64,000 bases of DNA from JBIIJL01 sp044233795 (GCA_044233795.1 JBIIJL010000002.1:19491-83490), one strand, 5' to 3'. Shown: positions 28,745-38,097, counted from the first letter of the stretch. Notes: generated by a model not told the origin, from the letters alone. A program made the numbers and translations.

Positions 28745-29968
28745 CTAATATCGACGCAGAATTAATGCAGCATTCGCCCCTCCGAAGGCAAAGTGGTTGG
28801 AAAGAGCAATATCAACTCTTTTATGACGTGCAATGTTTGGAACATAATCCAGATCACAGAGCTGATCTGGATTGTGAAGGTTGATGGTTGGAAGCAAAAG
28901 CTCATGTTGTAAGCTTAAAGTTGTGGCAATGATCTCCATAGCTCCTGCTGCACCAATTGCGTGTCCAGTCATCGCTTTTTGGGCTGTAATGGGAATATTG
29001 TAAGCGTGCTGCTCAAATACAGTTTTAATAGTTTCTGTTTCAGTGATGTCGTTGAGCTGAGTGCCTGTGCCATGGGCATTGATGTATTGTACATCGCTGA
29101 TAGCAAGCCTTGCGTCATCAAGGGCGCTATGGATAGCTCGTGCTTGCCCCTGGGTGCTAGGTGCTGTGATATGCGATGCATCGCAGCTTGCGCCAAATCC
29201 AATAATTTCAGCATAAACTTTTGCACCACGAGCCTTTGCATGCTCTAGCTCTTCTAATACCAAAATACCAGCACCGTCAGCCATCACCATGCCGTCTCGG
29301 TTTTTGTCAAAGGGTCTACAAGATATTGAGGGATCTTCATTTTGGGTAGACATCACCCGCAATTTGCACCAGGCTGCCATGATGGTTTCCCATACTAAAG
29401 ATTCTGTTCCGCCGCATAGGGCTACAGATAAGCGGCCTTGTGAGATTTGTTGATATGCATTGCCAATAGCCTCCGCTGAAGACACACAAGCATTGGAGAT
29501 AGTTGAGTTTTGTCCGCCTAAGCCAAAGGCAATTGCAATGTGATTGGCAACAGAGTTAGGCATGCCACGTATGACACTCAGTGCAGGAATCTTCCTCCAA
29601 TTGTCTGTATAAAAAGACCGATAAGCAGATTCGAGCTCAGGTCCTCCACCTAAACTTGTACCTATAAAGGTCGCAGTATGGCGGAGCTCTTCGGCAGTTA
29701 ACCCTGCACGCTCAATAGCGTGGTGCGCGCAAAATAATGCATACTGAGCAACGCGAGGAAAGCGCTTGGGTTTGTTAAAATCAGGTAAATGCGTCAAGTT
29801 GAGATCACTGATTTCACCAGCAACTTGTGTTGTGTAAGGTGTGGCGTCGTAGGATTGAATGCGTTTAATACCACAGGTGCTGTTGATAGCAGCTTGCCAA
29901 AAAGCTTCAAGCCCACTGCCAATCGATGATGTGATATCCATACCGGTAATGACAACCCTTTTTTTCAT
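28745..29968 (-). CDS. Beta-ketoacyl-ACP synthase (FabF/KAS II type)
   Basis: Condensing enzyme of fatty-acid or related acyl-chain synthesis. 407 residues. Catalytic Cys161 in ISNACVSSAEAIG, the first His in NAHGTGTQLND, and the second in KAMTGHAIGAAGAME. The end motif is SNHFAFGGANAALI, where standard FabF has a different residue after Asn. The active-site region NACVSSAEAIG also departs from the usual TACATGAH, so this may be a specialised paralog and not the housekeeping FabF. It is 63 bp upstream of lpxD on the same strand, hinting at a role in lipid A acyl supply. Confidence 0.88.
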   Translation of the reverse strand: MKKRVVITGMDITSSIGSGLEAFWQAAINSTCGIKRIQSYDATPYTTQVAGEISDLNLTHLPDFNKPKRFPRVAQYALFCAHHAIERAGLTAEELRHTATFIGTSLGGGPELESAYRSFYTDNWRKIPALSVIRGMPNSVANHIAIAFGLGGQNSTISNACVSSAEAIGNAYQQISQGRLSVALCGGTESLVWETIMAAWCKLRVMSTQNEDPSISCRPFDKNRDGMVMADGAGILVLEELEHAKARGAKVYAEIIGFGASCDASHITAPSTQGQARAIHSALDDARLAISDVQYINAHGTGTQLNDITETETIKTVFEQHAYNIPITAQKAMTGHAIGAAGAMEIIATTLSLQHELLLPTINLHNPDQLCDLDYVPNIARHKRVDIALSNHFAFGGANAALILRRY

Positions 29969-30247
29969 GCCCCATCCTCATTTTAATCTTAGTGCTATTC
30001 CGTTGCTCCAAGTTACAACAACTATTAAACCTAGAAAAAACAGAAGAATCCAATGTTTTTTGGGGTCAAGGCTGTTTCAACGTTGGTTGCTCGATTTTGA
30101 ACTTATGCTCGGTGAATCGCAATACTATAGTGGCTGGAGAAAATCTGTCAAGCCGATCTCCGATGTAGGTTGTTTTCAGACAGGTTTTTCAATAGCAAAT
30201 GTGTTCCTAAGGCACAAGCGTTGGATCTTTATTCTGCTCATAAAATA

Positions 30248-31135
30248 TTATCCGTTATTCTCTATCCAGGTTTGCAAAGTTTTAAATGGCATTATCCAAA
30301 AATCATAGGCATTATTCATCTCAAACCCTTGTCGTAAATATAGATTTAATGCTTTGCGATTCGATGTTTCAACATCAAGAGTAATGGGTAATCCATAGGT
30401 TTTCTGAACATAACTCATGCATGATACCAGCAAATAGCTTCCAATGCCTTGATTTTGTTGAATGGGAAGAATGCCAATATCTGTGAAGCGAACGGTGTTT
30501 TCTAAGCGCTGCATATGTAGCTTGCCAACAATTTTGCCCTTTTGTTCTATTATAAACAGTTGGTATTCCTTATTTTTAAGCAGAAGTTGAAAATCCGGGT
30601 TTTCGCCAGGTCTTTTTGTGGGAAAACAGGCTTCGTTAATCGCTGATAAGCTTGCCCAATCTTGATGAGTCGCCATACGCACGCAAAATTTATCGTAATT
30701 AATTGGGGGAGAAATGATGTGAGTGCATTGCATTTGGTATTCAGAGCCTTTGTATACCATGCCGAGTTTCTCTAGCCAGTCGCCATTGCAACAGGTTGGT
30801 GTTGAAAAAATAACATTGGTGATGCGCTGCGATTCAAGTAATGGTATTAAGGCCTTTAACATCAAAGTAGCAATTTTCTGGCGACGGAAAGGTTTTGAAA
30901 CCATCAAGGTAATTTCGCACGCTTCATTATAGAAAAAAAACGCGGCCAAGAAGCCTAATAACTTGTTGTTTTGGAAATACAGTAGATTGCCAGGCAAAGG
31001 TCGTTTTTTTCTCAAAAGATGTGGATAGGTTGGTATGGTGTTGAGGTCTGCTTGTTTGCATTGCATCAATAAAGTGTTGAGTGCCTTTTGTTGTTGGTCG
31101 GTCAGGCAATGATTTTGGATGATTGAGGCATTCAT
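30248..31135 (-). CDS. Tandem GNAT-fold acetyltransferase
   Basis: 295 residues with two GNAT-like halves. The first has ITLMVSKPFRRQKIATLML (about 76-94), the second VRFTDIGILPIQQNQGIGSYLL (about 218-239), which carries the acetyl-CoA pyrophosphate loop Q/RxxGxG/A (QNQGIG). The second half looks catalytically sound; the first has RRQKIA in place of the loop. Substrate unknown. It lies 13 bases downstream of the RMD1-like gene on the same strand, so the two are probably co-transcribed. The 279-bp gap 29969-30247 on its other side shows no gene or clear terminator. Confidence 0.85.
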   Translation of the reverse strand: MNASIIQNHCLTDQQQKALNTLLMQCKQADLNTIPTYPHLLRKKRPLPGNLLYFQNNKLLGFLAAFFFYNEACEITLMVSKPFRRQKIATLMLKALIPLLESQRITNVIFSTPTCCNGDWLEKLGMVYKGSEYQMQCTHIISPPINYDKFCVRMATHQDWASLSAINEACFPTKRPGENPDFQLLLKNKEYQLFIIEQKGKIVGKLHMQRLENTVRFTDIGILPIQQNQGIGSYLLVSCMSYVQKTYGLPITLDVETSNRKALNLYLRQGFEMNNAYDFWIMPFKTLQTWIENNG

Positions 31136-31148
31136 CGGTGTGGTTAAT

Positions 31149-31958
31149 TTAGAAATGAAAGTTTAATGCATTAAACGCAATTTCGATGGTAATTAACACG
31201 ATGATAATAATTTCAAGTCGGTGAGAGTGAGTATTTTCAAGGTAGCCGTTGAACATATCAAAAATCTCATTGAGTGTGTCTAAACGATGATTAATGGCAT
31301 TTACGCGGCGTTGGATGTGTAAATATCTTTCGAGCATGATGTAGTGATCTTCAAGTGTTGGATGCTGCCAGAAATATTTTGGATGATAAAGAAAATTACT
31401 GATGAGGTTCATTTCGCTTTTAGCACCCAAGATCTCGCCTATGACATGACGGATCTGCTGACGTGTCACAGTCGTGCCACCCCGATTTGAAAGGCTTTGG
31501 ATTAAGGGGGTATATTTTTCAATCAATGACTCAAGAACGGTTTCGAAATACTGCAATTTCACCGATTGAGAAAAACCATATGAAAGACTCAGTTTGAGTT
31601 CATCACTATCGTTGTCTATGGTAAGACAGTCAACATCAAAGAAATCATGCGGCTCAATGGCAGTTTTATCACCAAATTGATAGTTAAACTCATCATGAAC
31701 GCGAAATGAAGAAATGGGTTTATCAGCAAAAAGGCGGATGGTATCGAGATATGCATCAATTTGATGGCGTTTCACTCCCCACGATACAACGGTTCCATTT
31801 TTAAAAACAAAGACCAACAAGTCTTTGGTATCAGTGCGGCAAAGTTTGAGAAGGTCTCGAGCTTTGACAGATACATAACCCTCAAGAGCTGATTTGCAGT
31901 AATTATCTAATCGGGTTAAATCGATACTATTTGCAATACAAAAACTTAAGCACTCCAT
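31149..31958 (-). CDS. RMD1/YagE (DUF155) family protein
   Basis: 269 residues. The layout is that of the DUF155 family: N-terminal region with LVFVFKNGTVVSWGV (about 48-62), a middle ES-type helix ending in SKYFW-like YHPKYFWQHPTLEDHY, then RVNAINHRLDTLNEIFDMF and a C-terminal membrane anchor RLEIIIIVLITIEIAFNAL. Eukaryotic members (RMND1, Rmd1) act at the mitochondrial inner membrane in translation; bacterial function is not known. Start ATG 31958. Confidence 0.8.
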   Translation of the reverse strand: MECLSFCIANSIDLTRLDNYCKSALEGYVSVKARDLLKLCRTDTKDLLVFVFKNGTVVSWGVKRHQIDAYLDTIRLFADKPISSFRVHDEFNYQFGDKTAIEPHDFFDVDCLTIDNDSDELKLSLSYGFSQSVKLQYFETVLESLIEKYTPLIQSLSNRGGTTVTRQQIRHVIGEILGAKSEMNLISNFLYHPKYFWQHPTLEDHYIMLERYLHIQRRVNAINHRLDTLNEIFDMFNGYLENTHSHRLEIIIIVLITIEIAFNALNFHF

Positions 31959-32050
31959 GATGTATGTTCTACCTTTGAGAGATGCTCCCCCAATACAAGA
32001 TCTTTACTTTGGGAGATTAAATTGTTGATTATAGCAAAAAAAAAATCAAC

Positions 32051-32320
32051 CTACACGTTTTCGGTTTCTTCTTTCTCGGCATAAGCTTTTTTCCTGTCTG
32101 TTTTACCACTTAACCATTGTGGACAAACTTCAAGAATTTCAGCAATTTTCTTAAGATCATCATCAGGAGGTAGCATGTGGCCAAAAATCATTGCGTTTGC
32201 TAAATGGCGAGTTACGCCGAACACTTTTGAAACGGCTTTGGTTTTTTCAGCCAAGTCTTCAGGAAAACTTAACAAAGATAACTCACGGTTAAATCGTTGA
32301 GAAAAAACTTTGCTGTTCAT
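32051..32320 (-). CDS. Small HTH (XRE/Cro-like) DNA-binding protein
   Basis: 89 residues, with GGAG seven bases before the ATG. The core fits the lambda-repressor fold: FSQRFNRELSLLSFPEDLAEKTKAVSKVFGVTRHLANAMIFG is helix 1 to recognition helix, followed by LPPDDDLKKIAEILEVCPQWLSG. The last 15 residues are charged. Related short regulators are common on mobile elements, but it is not obviously part of one here. The upstream gap 32321-32702 separates it from gcvPB. Confidence 0.75.
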   Translation of the reverse strand: MNSKVFSQRFNRELSLLSFPEDLAEKTKAVSKVFGVTRHLANAMIFGHMLPPDDDLKKIAEILEVCPQWLSGKTDRKKAYAEKEETENV

Positions 32321-32592
32321 TTTTTCGCTCCTTGAAAAAAATAGTGTTCTAAATTGTGCTTAAAAAAACACTCCCTAGTTAACTTAGGGCTGAGTAGCAA
32401 ATCAACCCAATTCGAATAATAACAGCGATTTTGGGTGGGTAGAACGTAACACTAACCTTGAAAACAGGCATCTTGGCTGAAATGATAACACCAAGATATC
32501 ATTTTGCCGTTCAATCCTTGATTACAGCAAGATCTTTATAACTTATTTTATTGTAATAGAAAAGTCTTTATTACAATTCATCTCTTCTTGGG

Positions 32593-32659
32593 TCTGTTGA
32601 CAATTCGTTTTTGAAAACGTTTTAAAGTGTCCACCTCACGAAGGCGTTGTAGAGCAATA
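32593..32659. repeat. Dispersed repeat family (copy 4), truncated, in the 382-bp gap after gcvPB
   Basis: Left end TCTGTTGACAATTCG, then TTTTGAAAACGTTTTAAAGTG and AAGGCGTTGTAGAGCAAT, matching the copy at 48204-48317. The terminal CAATTGTCAACAC is missing; sequence diverges at 32660. The rest of the gap 32321-32702 is AT-rich and should contain the promoter of the HTH gene. I see no other gene in it. Confidence 0.75.
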
Positions 32660-32702
32660 GAAATTAAGGTGACCGCATTTCTACGGTCTTGTCGCTTAGG
32701 TC

Positions 32703-34154
32703 TCATGATGCTTGGAAATAATTTAGATTGAGTTCGCGAGCCGCTTTTACATCATCAAGTCGTTTGATTGGTAAATGGAGGGGCGCTTCTTTTAACAGCT
32801 CGGGTGTGTTTTTGGCTTCTTGCAGTATCGTTTTCATGGCGGTAACAAAGGTGTCTAGCTCAGCTTTGCACTCAGTTTCGGTTGGTTCAATGAGTAAGCA
32901 TTCTGGTACTAGCAGTGGAAAATAGGTCGTAGGGGCGTGAAATCCATAATCCAATAGGCGTTTAGCAAGATCCATGGCTGTGATGCCATAGTTTTTCTTT
33001 TCATTTTTTAACGTGAGCAGGAACTCATGGCTTGCACGTCGTCCAGGATATGCTTCAGTAAAACCTGCCTTTTTTAATTCAGAAAGAAGGTAGTTGGCAT
33101 TGAGGGTCGCATATTCTGATACGCGTAAGAGACCTTCTTTGCCCAATACACGGATGTAAAAATAAGCCCGCATTAAAATACCCGCATTGCCCATGAAACA
33201 CGATAATCGACCAATGCTCTGGGGGTAATCGTTTTTATCGGCGAATCGGTATTGATGGTCATCTTGGATAACTAACGGTAAGGGTAAGAACTGCTGTAGT
33301 CTTTTTCCCACGGCAACTGGTCCCGCCCCTGGTCCACCACCGCCATGAGGCGTAGCAAAAGTTTTATGCAAGTTAAGATGCATGACGTCAAACCCCATAT
33401 CACCTGGTCTGACTTTTCCTAAAATAGCATTTAGATTCGCACCATCGTAGTACAATAAGCCCCCCGCTTGGTGAACTATTTCAGCAATTTCTTTGATGTC
33501 TCGCATAAACAAACCCAAAGTAGATGGGTTGGTGAGCATAATACCAGCGGTTTTAGGGCCTACTTTTTGGCGTAATTCATCAAGATTAATATCACCGTCA
33601 GCGCCTGTTTGAATTTCTACAACTTTGTAGCCACACATTACAGCAGATGCTGGATTTGTACCGTGAGCAGCATCTGGAATTAGTATTTCATCGCGCAAGC
33701 TGTCACCACGAGACTGGTGGTAGGCTTTGATCATCGCAACGCCTGCAAACTCACCTTGGGAGCCTGCCATGGGGGTTAACGATACGCCAGACATCCCTGT
33801 GATTTCACATAAGTACTGCTGAAGAGAATAAAGTGCAGATAGAAATCCTTGGCTTTTATCGTCCTGTTGTAGGGGGTGCCGGTTGAGAAACCCTGCAATA
33901 GATGCGGCTTTGTGGACTCCTCTGGGGTTATATTTCATGGTACACGAACCCAATGGGTAAAAATGGGTGTCAATTGAGAAATTCTTCTGTGAAAGACGAG
34001 TATAGTGTCTTACCACTTGTAATTCTGAACAGGCGGGCCAACGAGGAGGTGTTTTGCGTAATAGTTCGCTAGGGATCGGTGATGATGTATGTTCAAATTT
34101 TGGCGCTTGAGCGCTTGCTTGGCGGCTCTTTTGGGATTTTTCAAAGATCAACAT
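32703..34154 (-). CDS. gcvPB: Glycine dehydrogenase (decarboxylating) subunit 2
   Basis: C-terminal half of the two-chain P-protein of the glycine cleavage system, carrying the PLP lysine in [21 protein letters not shown]. 483 residues. The N-terminal [13 protein letters not shown] is a family signature. The split gcvPA/gcvPB form is shared with Legionella and Coxiella and unlike the single GcvP of enterobacteria. It overlaps the yciI-like gene by 7 bases and ends the operon. Confidence 0.96.
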   Translation of the reverse strand: MLIFEKSQKSRQASAQAPKFEHTSSPIPSELLRKTPPRWPACSELQVVRHYTRLSQKNFSIDTHFYPLGSCTMKYNPRGVHKAASIAGFLNRHPLQQDDKSQGFLSALYSLQQYLCEITGMSGVSLTPMAGSQGEFAGVAMIKAYHQSRGDSLRDEILIPDAAHGTNPASAVMCGYKVVEIQTGADGDINLDELRQKVGPKTAGIMLTNPSTLGLFMRDIKEIAEIVHQAGGLLYYDGANLNAILGKVRPGDMGFDVMHLNLHKTFATPHGGGGPGAGPVAVGKRLQQFLPLPLVIQDDHQYRFADKNDYPQSIGRLSCFMGNAGILMRAYFYIRVLGKEGLLRVSEYATLNANYLLSELKKAGFTEAYPGRRASHEFLLTLKNEKKNYGITAMDLAKRLLDYGFHAPTTYFPLLVPECLLIEPTETECKAELDTFVTAMKTILQEAKNTPELLKEAPLHLPIKRLDDVKAARELNLNYFQAS

Positions 34155-34456
34155 AGTTTGCCTTCCGTTTTTTGGATGATGTCTTTAAGCTCGTCTCGAT
34201 GCTTCACGGGGGTAAATTCGATGAGCTGATAATCTGCAATATCAGCAAGTTGGTAAGGGTCATTTTGAAGCACCGCTTCTAATTGCTCACGGTCTTTAGT
34301 TAAGGCGATGAGGATGCCGCCGACACGCGGCTTCATAGGTCCTGACAATAAAAACAAGCCTTGTTTGTAGTGGTCGTCAAGAAAGGCGCGGTGTGCTTGG
34401 AGGTATTTGTCGACTTCCGCGATAGGGGCTTTGTAAGTTAGTTGCACAATGAACAT
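34148..34456 (-). CDS. YciI-like protein within the gcv operon
   Basis: 102 residues of the YCII/dimeric ferredoxin-like fold: N-terminal [11 protein letters not shown] strand, then [33 protein letters not shown] with the conserved His17/His23/Asp region, and [16 protein letters not shown]. Family members act on small reactive carbonyls or aromatic metabolites, or are of unknown activity. It lies one base after gcvPA and overlaps gcvPB by 7 bases, so it is translated as part of the glycine-cleavage operon; a protective or regulatory role is a guess. Confidence 0.85.
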   Translation of the reverse strand: MFIVQLTYKAPIAEVDKYLQAHRAFLDDHYKQGLFLLSGPMKPRVGGILIALTKDREQLEAVLQNDPYQLADIADYQLIEFTPVKHRDELKDIIQKTEGKLC

Positions 34457-34457
34457 A

Positions 34458-35825
34458 TTATGCCTCAGCTTTCATGATGAGGCTAAGTGCCTCAGCATAG
34501 GTTGTGATATCTTTTTGCGTTCGCATTTCTGTAGCACAAACCAAGAGTGTATTCGGTAAGTTTGAATAATGCAGGTAAGCGTTATAGCCTCCGGCGATGC
34601 CATGAGAACCGAGAGCATGCAAAATTTCATCCACGGGTTTTTCAAACTTGAGCAACGCTTCGTGAAAGTATGGGCTGCTAAATTGTAGTGTGACGCCATT
34701 GATATTTGTTAGAGCTTTTACCAATGCTTGTGTGTTCTGATGACAAGTGTTTGCAACAGACGCCAATCCTTCTGGTCCAAGCATGCTCATGTGAATCGTT
34801 GCAGCAGTGACCAATAAACCTTGGTTGGTACAGATGTTTGATTTAGCCTTTTCGCGACGAATATGTTGCTCTCGGGCTTGTAGGGTGAGAGAGAAGCCAC
34901 AATTGCCGTCTTTATCTAGGGTGCGACCAATAAGGCGTCCCGGCATTTGGCGGACATGTGCTAATTTCGTGCTAAAAAATCCAAAGTAGGGGCCGCCGGA
35001 TGCCATGGGTGCCCCTAGGGGTTGTCCTTCACCACAAACGATATCTACACCCTCTGTGCCATATTGACCAGGGGGTTTCAAAAGTCCAAGAGATATGGGG
35101 TTAACACAAGCGATGCTGATGGTATTGTTATTACGTGCCCAATCTGTCATTTCATCAACTGCTTCTAGACAACCAAAAAAATTAGGCTGAGCAATCACTA
35201 ACGCAGTAACGTCTTTTCCGCTGTAATTCTCTAAAGCAGCGATCGGGGTAGTGCCGAGCTCCTTGGCAAAGGGTAAGGTGATGATTTCAATGTGTTGATT
35301 GCGAACTATAGTTTCTAAGGTTTCTCGATAGAGTGGATGAACTGTACCCGCTATTAATATTCGGTTGGTTTTACTGAGACGATTAATCCTAATCGCCATC
35401 AGTACTGCCTCAGCAAGGGCTGTCGCTCCATCGTACATAGATGCATTGGCAACATCCATGCCAGTGAGCTCAGCTATCATCGTTTGGTATTCATAGAGAA
35501 GCTGTAACGTTCCTTGACTTGCCTCAGCTTGATAAGGTGTATAAGCGGTAAGAAACTCACCACGGGAGGCTATATCCCAAACCGCTGCGGGAATGTGATG
35601 CTCATAACTTCCTGCACCAATAAAGCAGGTGCCATTGAGATTTTGGCTGGCTAATTGATGGGCATGCGCAAGCATATCCATCTCATTTATTCCCATTGGT
35701 ATGTTATTTAACTCATCAAATTTAAGAGAGGAGGGAATTTCATCGAAGAGTGATTGAGTGCTTTGCGCCTGAATGCTTTGAAGCATAGCCTCTTTATCTT
35801 CAGGGGTGTGAGGAATGTAGGGCAT
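34458..35825 (-). CDS. gcvPA: Glycine dehydrogenase (decarboxylating) subunit 1
   Basis: N-terminal half of the split P-protein; forms the heterotetramer with GcvPB and contributes to PLP-site architecture without the lysine. 455 residues beginning MPYIPHTPEDK, with FIGAGSYEHHIPAAV and FLTAYTPYQAEASQGTLQ as family hallmarks. GAGG lies upstream of the ATG. It starts one base after gcvH. Confidence 0.96.
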   Translation of the reverse strand: MPYIPHTPEDKEAMLQSIQAQSTQSLFDEIPSSLKFDELNNIPMGINEMDMLAHAHQLASQNLNGTCFIGAGSYEHHIPAAVWDIASRGEFLTAYTPYQAEASQGTLQLLYEYQTMIAELTGMDVANASMYDGATALAEAVLMAIRINRLSKTNRILIAGTVHPLYRETLETIVRNQHIEIITLPFAKELGTTPIAALENYSGKDVTALVIAQPNFFGCLEAVDEMTDWARNNNTISIACVNPISLGLLKPPGQYGTEGVDIVCGEGQPLGAPMASGGPYFGFFSTKLAHVRQMPGRLIGRTLDKDGNCGFSLTLQAREQHIRREKAKSNICTNQGLLVTAATIHMSMLGPEGLASVANTCHQNTQALVKALTNINGVTLQFSSPYFHEALLKFEKPVDEILHALGSHGIAGGYNAYLHYSNLPNTLLVCATEMRTQKDITTYAEALSLIMKAEA

Positions 35826-35826
35826 A

Positions 35827-36216
35827 TTAGTGATCCTCTGCTATCTCTTTTTCGTAATCAGATGCACTTAATAAATTGTTAAAGTCATTATCGTGCGTTG
35901 CTTTCAATTTTAGGAGCCATCCCGATCCATAGGGATCGCGATTGACAATCGCAGGATCTTCATTGATTTCTTGATTGACTGCGAGAACTTCCCCACTGAT
36001 TGGCGCATAAACATCAGATGCTGCTTTGACGGATTCAACTACTGCTATCTCATCACCTGCTTCGAACCTGTCACCAACCTGTGGCAACTCTACAAAAACC
36101 ATGTCTCCTAGGAGTTGTTGTGCATGTGCGGTGATGCCAACAATAATTTCGTCTTGGGTTAGGCTAACCCATTCATGGGTTTTGGTATACTTTAAACGCT
36201 CTGGTATTTCGTTCAT
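35827..36216 (-). CDS. gcvH: Glycine cleavage system H protein
   Basis: Lipoyl carrier that shuttles the aminomethyl group from P-protein to T-protein. ATG 36216 gives 129 residues, with AAGGA seven bases upstream; the frame from 36252 overlaps gcvT's end and is not used. Lipoyl attachment Lys64 is in VVESVKAASDVYAPISGEV. The order gcvT-gcvH-gcvPA is standard. Confidence 0.96.
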   Translation of the reverse strand: MNEIPERLKYTKTHEWVSLTQDEIIVGITAHAQQLLGDMVFVELPQVGDRFEAGDEIAVVESVKAASDVYAPISGEVLAVNQEINEDPAIVNRDPYGSGWLLKLKATHDNDFNNLLSASDYEKEIAEDH

Positions 36217-36251
36217 GATCAAATCCTTAATAATGAAGTTTGGGCAAACCA

Positions 36252-37334
36252 TTAGATGCCTTTGCCGTGCTTTACAAAACGAGCTTTACCAACGTGTGCT
36301 TTGGCATGTTTGCCACGAATATCAACCAGTACTTCATCTCCAGTATCGATGGGTACCCGCGCGAAGGCAATGGACTGGTTCAGTGTTGGTGAATAGCTAC
36401 CACTGGTGATTATTCCATCCTGATGACCTTCAATAATTACTTTTTGCCCAGCACGCATGATGCCTTTGCCTTCGAGTTTGAGGCCTACAAACTTTCGCTT
36501 CAAGCCCTGCTGTTTTTGAGAGAGTAATGCGCCCATGCCAATAAAATCTCGGTCTTGAGGTTGCCACTTTATAGTCCACTCAAGACCTGATTCAAGAGGC
36601 GTTGTTGTTTCATCCATATCTTGCCCATAAAGGAGCATTCCTGCTTCTAGACGTAAGGTATCGCGTGCGGCAAGACCACAAGGTTTAACGCCGGCATCCA
36701 ATAGCTGATTCCAAAGGATGGCAATGTCTTCATTGGGTAGAATAATTTCAAGGCCATCTTCACCTGTGTAGCCTGTCCTGGCAAAAAAACGATGCCCCAC
36801 ATCAACACTCTCAAAATAAGTCAGTGTCGAAATAGCATCGATTTCAGCAGGACTTAACACACTAAGGGTTTTTTGAATTGCTTCTGGCCCTTGAATTGCA
36901 AGCATGGCGAGCTCAGTACGTTCTTGCAACCCCGCAGAAAATCCACTGATTTTAGATCTTATCCAGGCGAGATCCTCGTTTCTTGTTGCGGAATTTAATA
37001 CCATTCGGTAATTATCAGGGGCACGCTGATACACAATTAAATCGTCAATAATGCCACCATGCTCATTGCACATACAGGTATAGAGCGCACGCCCTGTATG
37101 CTCTAGGAGGTCGACATCGTTGGTTAACAGTTTACGCAAAAATTGTCGGCCACCGGCGCCTAATACATCCACAACAGTCATGTGAGAAACATCGAACATG
37201 CCGGCATGTTGCCTGATGATATGGTGCTCTTCAAGTTGCGAGCCATAGTGCAGAGGCATTTCCCAACCATGGAAGTCAACCATTCTTGCGCCGAGTGCTT
37301 GGTGATTGGCGTAAAGAGGTGTTTTGGCAATCAT
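36252..37334 (-). CDS. gcvT: Aminomethyltransferase (glycine cleavage T protein)
   Basis: Transfers the one-carbon unit to tetrahydrofolate, releasing ammonia. 360 residues; HAGMFDVSHM and the folate-binding Asp region, FARTGYTGEDGLEI and AARDTLRLEAGMLLYGQDMDE are all canonical. First gene of the operon. A good sigma-70 promoter lies 35-62 bp upstream of the ATG. Confidence 0.97.
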   Translation of the reverse strand: MIAKTPLYANHQALGARMVDFHGWEMPLHYGSQLEEHHIIRQHAGMFDVSHMTVVDVLGAGGRQFLRKLLTNDVDLLEHTGRALYTCMCNEHGGIIDDLIVYQRAPDNYRMVLNSATRNEDLAWIRSKISGFSAGLQERTELAMLAIQGPEAIQKTLSVLSPAEIDAISTLTYFESVDVGHRFFARTGYTGEDGLEIILPNEDIAILWNQLLDAGVKPCGLAARDTLRLEAGMLLYGQDMDETTTPLESGLEWTIKWQPQDRDFIGMGALLSQKQQGLKRKFVGLKLEGKGIMRAGQKVIIEGHQDGIITSGSYSPTLNQSIAFARVPIDTGDEVLVDIRGKHAKAHVGKARFVKHGKGI

Positions 37335-37368
37335 TGCATATCCTTCAGTTCACCCTCGAGTAGGAGAG

Positions 37369-37396
37369 ATTATACCCGGATGATGGAACTCGGCAA
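37369..37396 (-). promoter_or_regulatory. Sigma-70 promoter for the gcv operon
   Basis: On the minus strand TTGCCG (37391-37396) and a perfect TATAAT (37369-37374) are 16 bases apart, about 35 bases ahead of the gcvT ATG. The short leader leaves no room for a glycine riboswitch, and none is seen, so control must be by a protein or by the promoter itself. Confidence 0.7.
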
Positions 37397-37434
37397 GAGG
37401 ATGAATGGCGTTCGATATTGTATTTTGTTTAACT

Positions 37435-38031
37435 TTAATTGTGAGGTTTTGGAGTAGGGTTTGTCTTTGGCAAAGCCTTTGAATTTGATGCAGAAGTTGG
37501 TTTGCTTGCAGCACTGCTTATCGCATCATCAGTTGGATGCGCATCAGCTGTGCACTGGCAGGGTGGCGTTGCAATAGTTGATGTCATGCTTGTGATAGCA
37601 TATCCCCGAATTCCCTGACCAGAAGCTACTGTTGTAAAATTTATTGTGATATTAAGGGTTTGTTTTTGTAGGTACTGTGGGTTTTTGTAGACGACAAGTA
37701 ACGGCATCTTAGCTTGCCATGCGTTGTTGCCTACGGATTTAATCATAGGTGGTAATGTTGCTACCGCACTGACATCATAAGCATTTTTCTTTACGGTATC
37801 GGGTAATTTGGAAGCATTTAGTGCATTGCTATACGCAATCCATCCCTCAGCGGTAAAATAAAAAGCAATCTGTTTTTGTCTTTCTAAAAAGTTTTGATAA
37901 TTATAGGTATAAGTTGCAACAATCGCCTCATTTGCCCAGACCACAAGTGCTGTATTATTGTCATCAGCGTGGGTGTTCCATGGTAAAATGATGAGCATCA
38001 AGGAGAGGATCAATGCCTTAAGATGGTTCAT
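37435..38031 (-). CDS. IcmL/DotI-family secreted protein
   Basis: 198 residues. A Sec signal peptide (residues 1-22, ending NTHA) replaces the cytoplasmic tail and membrane helix of true IcmL/DotI. The rest follows the IcmL periplasmic domain: WANEAIVATYTYNYQNFLERQ, YFTAEGWIAYSNALNAS, AYDVSAVATLPPMI, WQAKMPLLVVYKNP, LNITINFTTVASGQGIRGYAI. The C-terminal 45 residues are a Ser/Thr/Pro/Lys-rich low-complexity tail beginning with a CQC motif. IcmL is a core part of the Dot/Icm type IVB machine; stand-alone IcmL-like copies are known in Legionella. Ribosome site AGGA precedes the ATG. Confidence 0.78.
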   Translation of the reverse strand: MNHLKALILSLMLIILPWNTHADDNNTALVVWANEAIVATYTYNYQNFLERQKQIAFYFTAEGWIAYSNALNASKLPDTVKKNAYDVSAVATLPPMIKSVGNNAWQAKMPLLVVYKNPQYLQKQTLNITINFTTVASGQGIRGYAITSMTSTIATPPCQCTADAHPTDDAISSAASKPTSASNSKALPKTNPTPKPHN

Positions 38032-38076
38032 TTCAGTTCCTGTCTGAGTTTGTTCTCATAATATATAATGACTAAG

Positions 38077-38097
38077 GCGTGTTGACAATTGCTCCCA
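38077..38097. repeat. Dispersed repeat family, single-end copy (copy 5), in the 401-bp gap 38032-38432
   Basis: GTGTTGACAATTGCTCCCA matches the copy at 5104-5124 and the right ends of larger copies (reverse complement of TGTCAACAC). A faint match to the other end (AAGAGCAATGGTGAAGCGC) lies near 38124-38142. The remainder of the gap between the divergent IcmL-like gene and the ABC permease contains no gene and must hold two promoters. Confidence 0.6.

Noticed and set aside
29859..30308. 149-codon plus-strand frame
   Set aside because: Covers ends of two opposite genes with good motifs; composition not protein-like.
37335..37434. Possible glycine riboswitch upstream of gcvT
   Set aside because: The leader after the TATAAT is only about 35 bases and shows no aptamer pattern.
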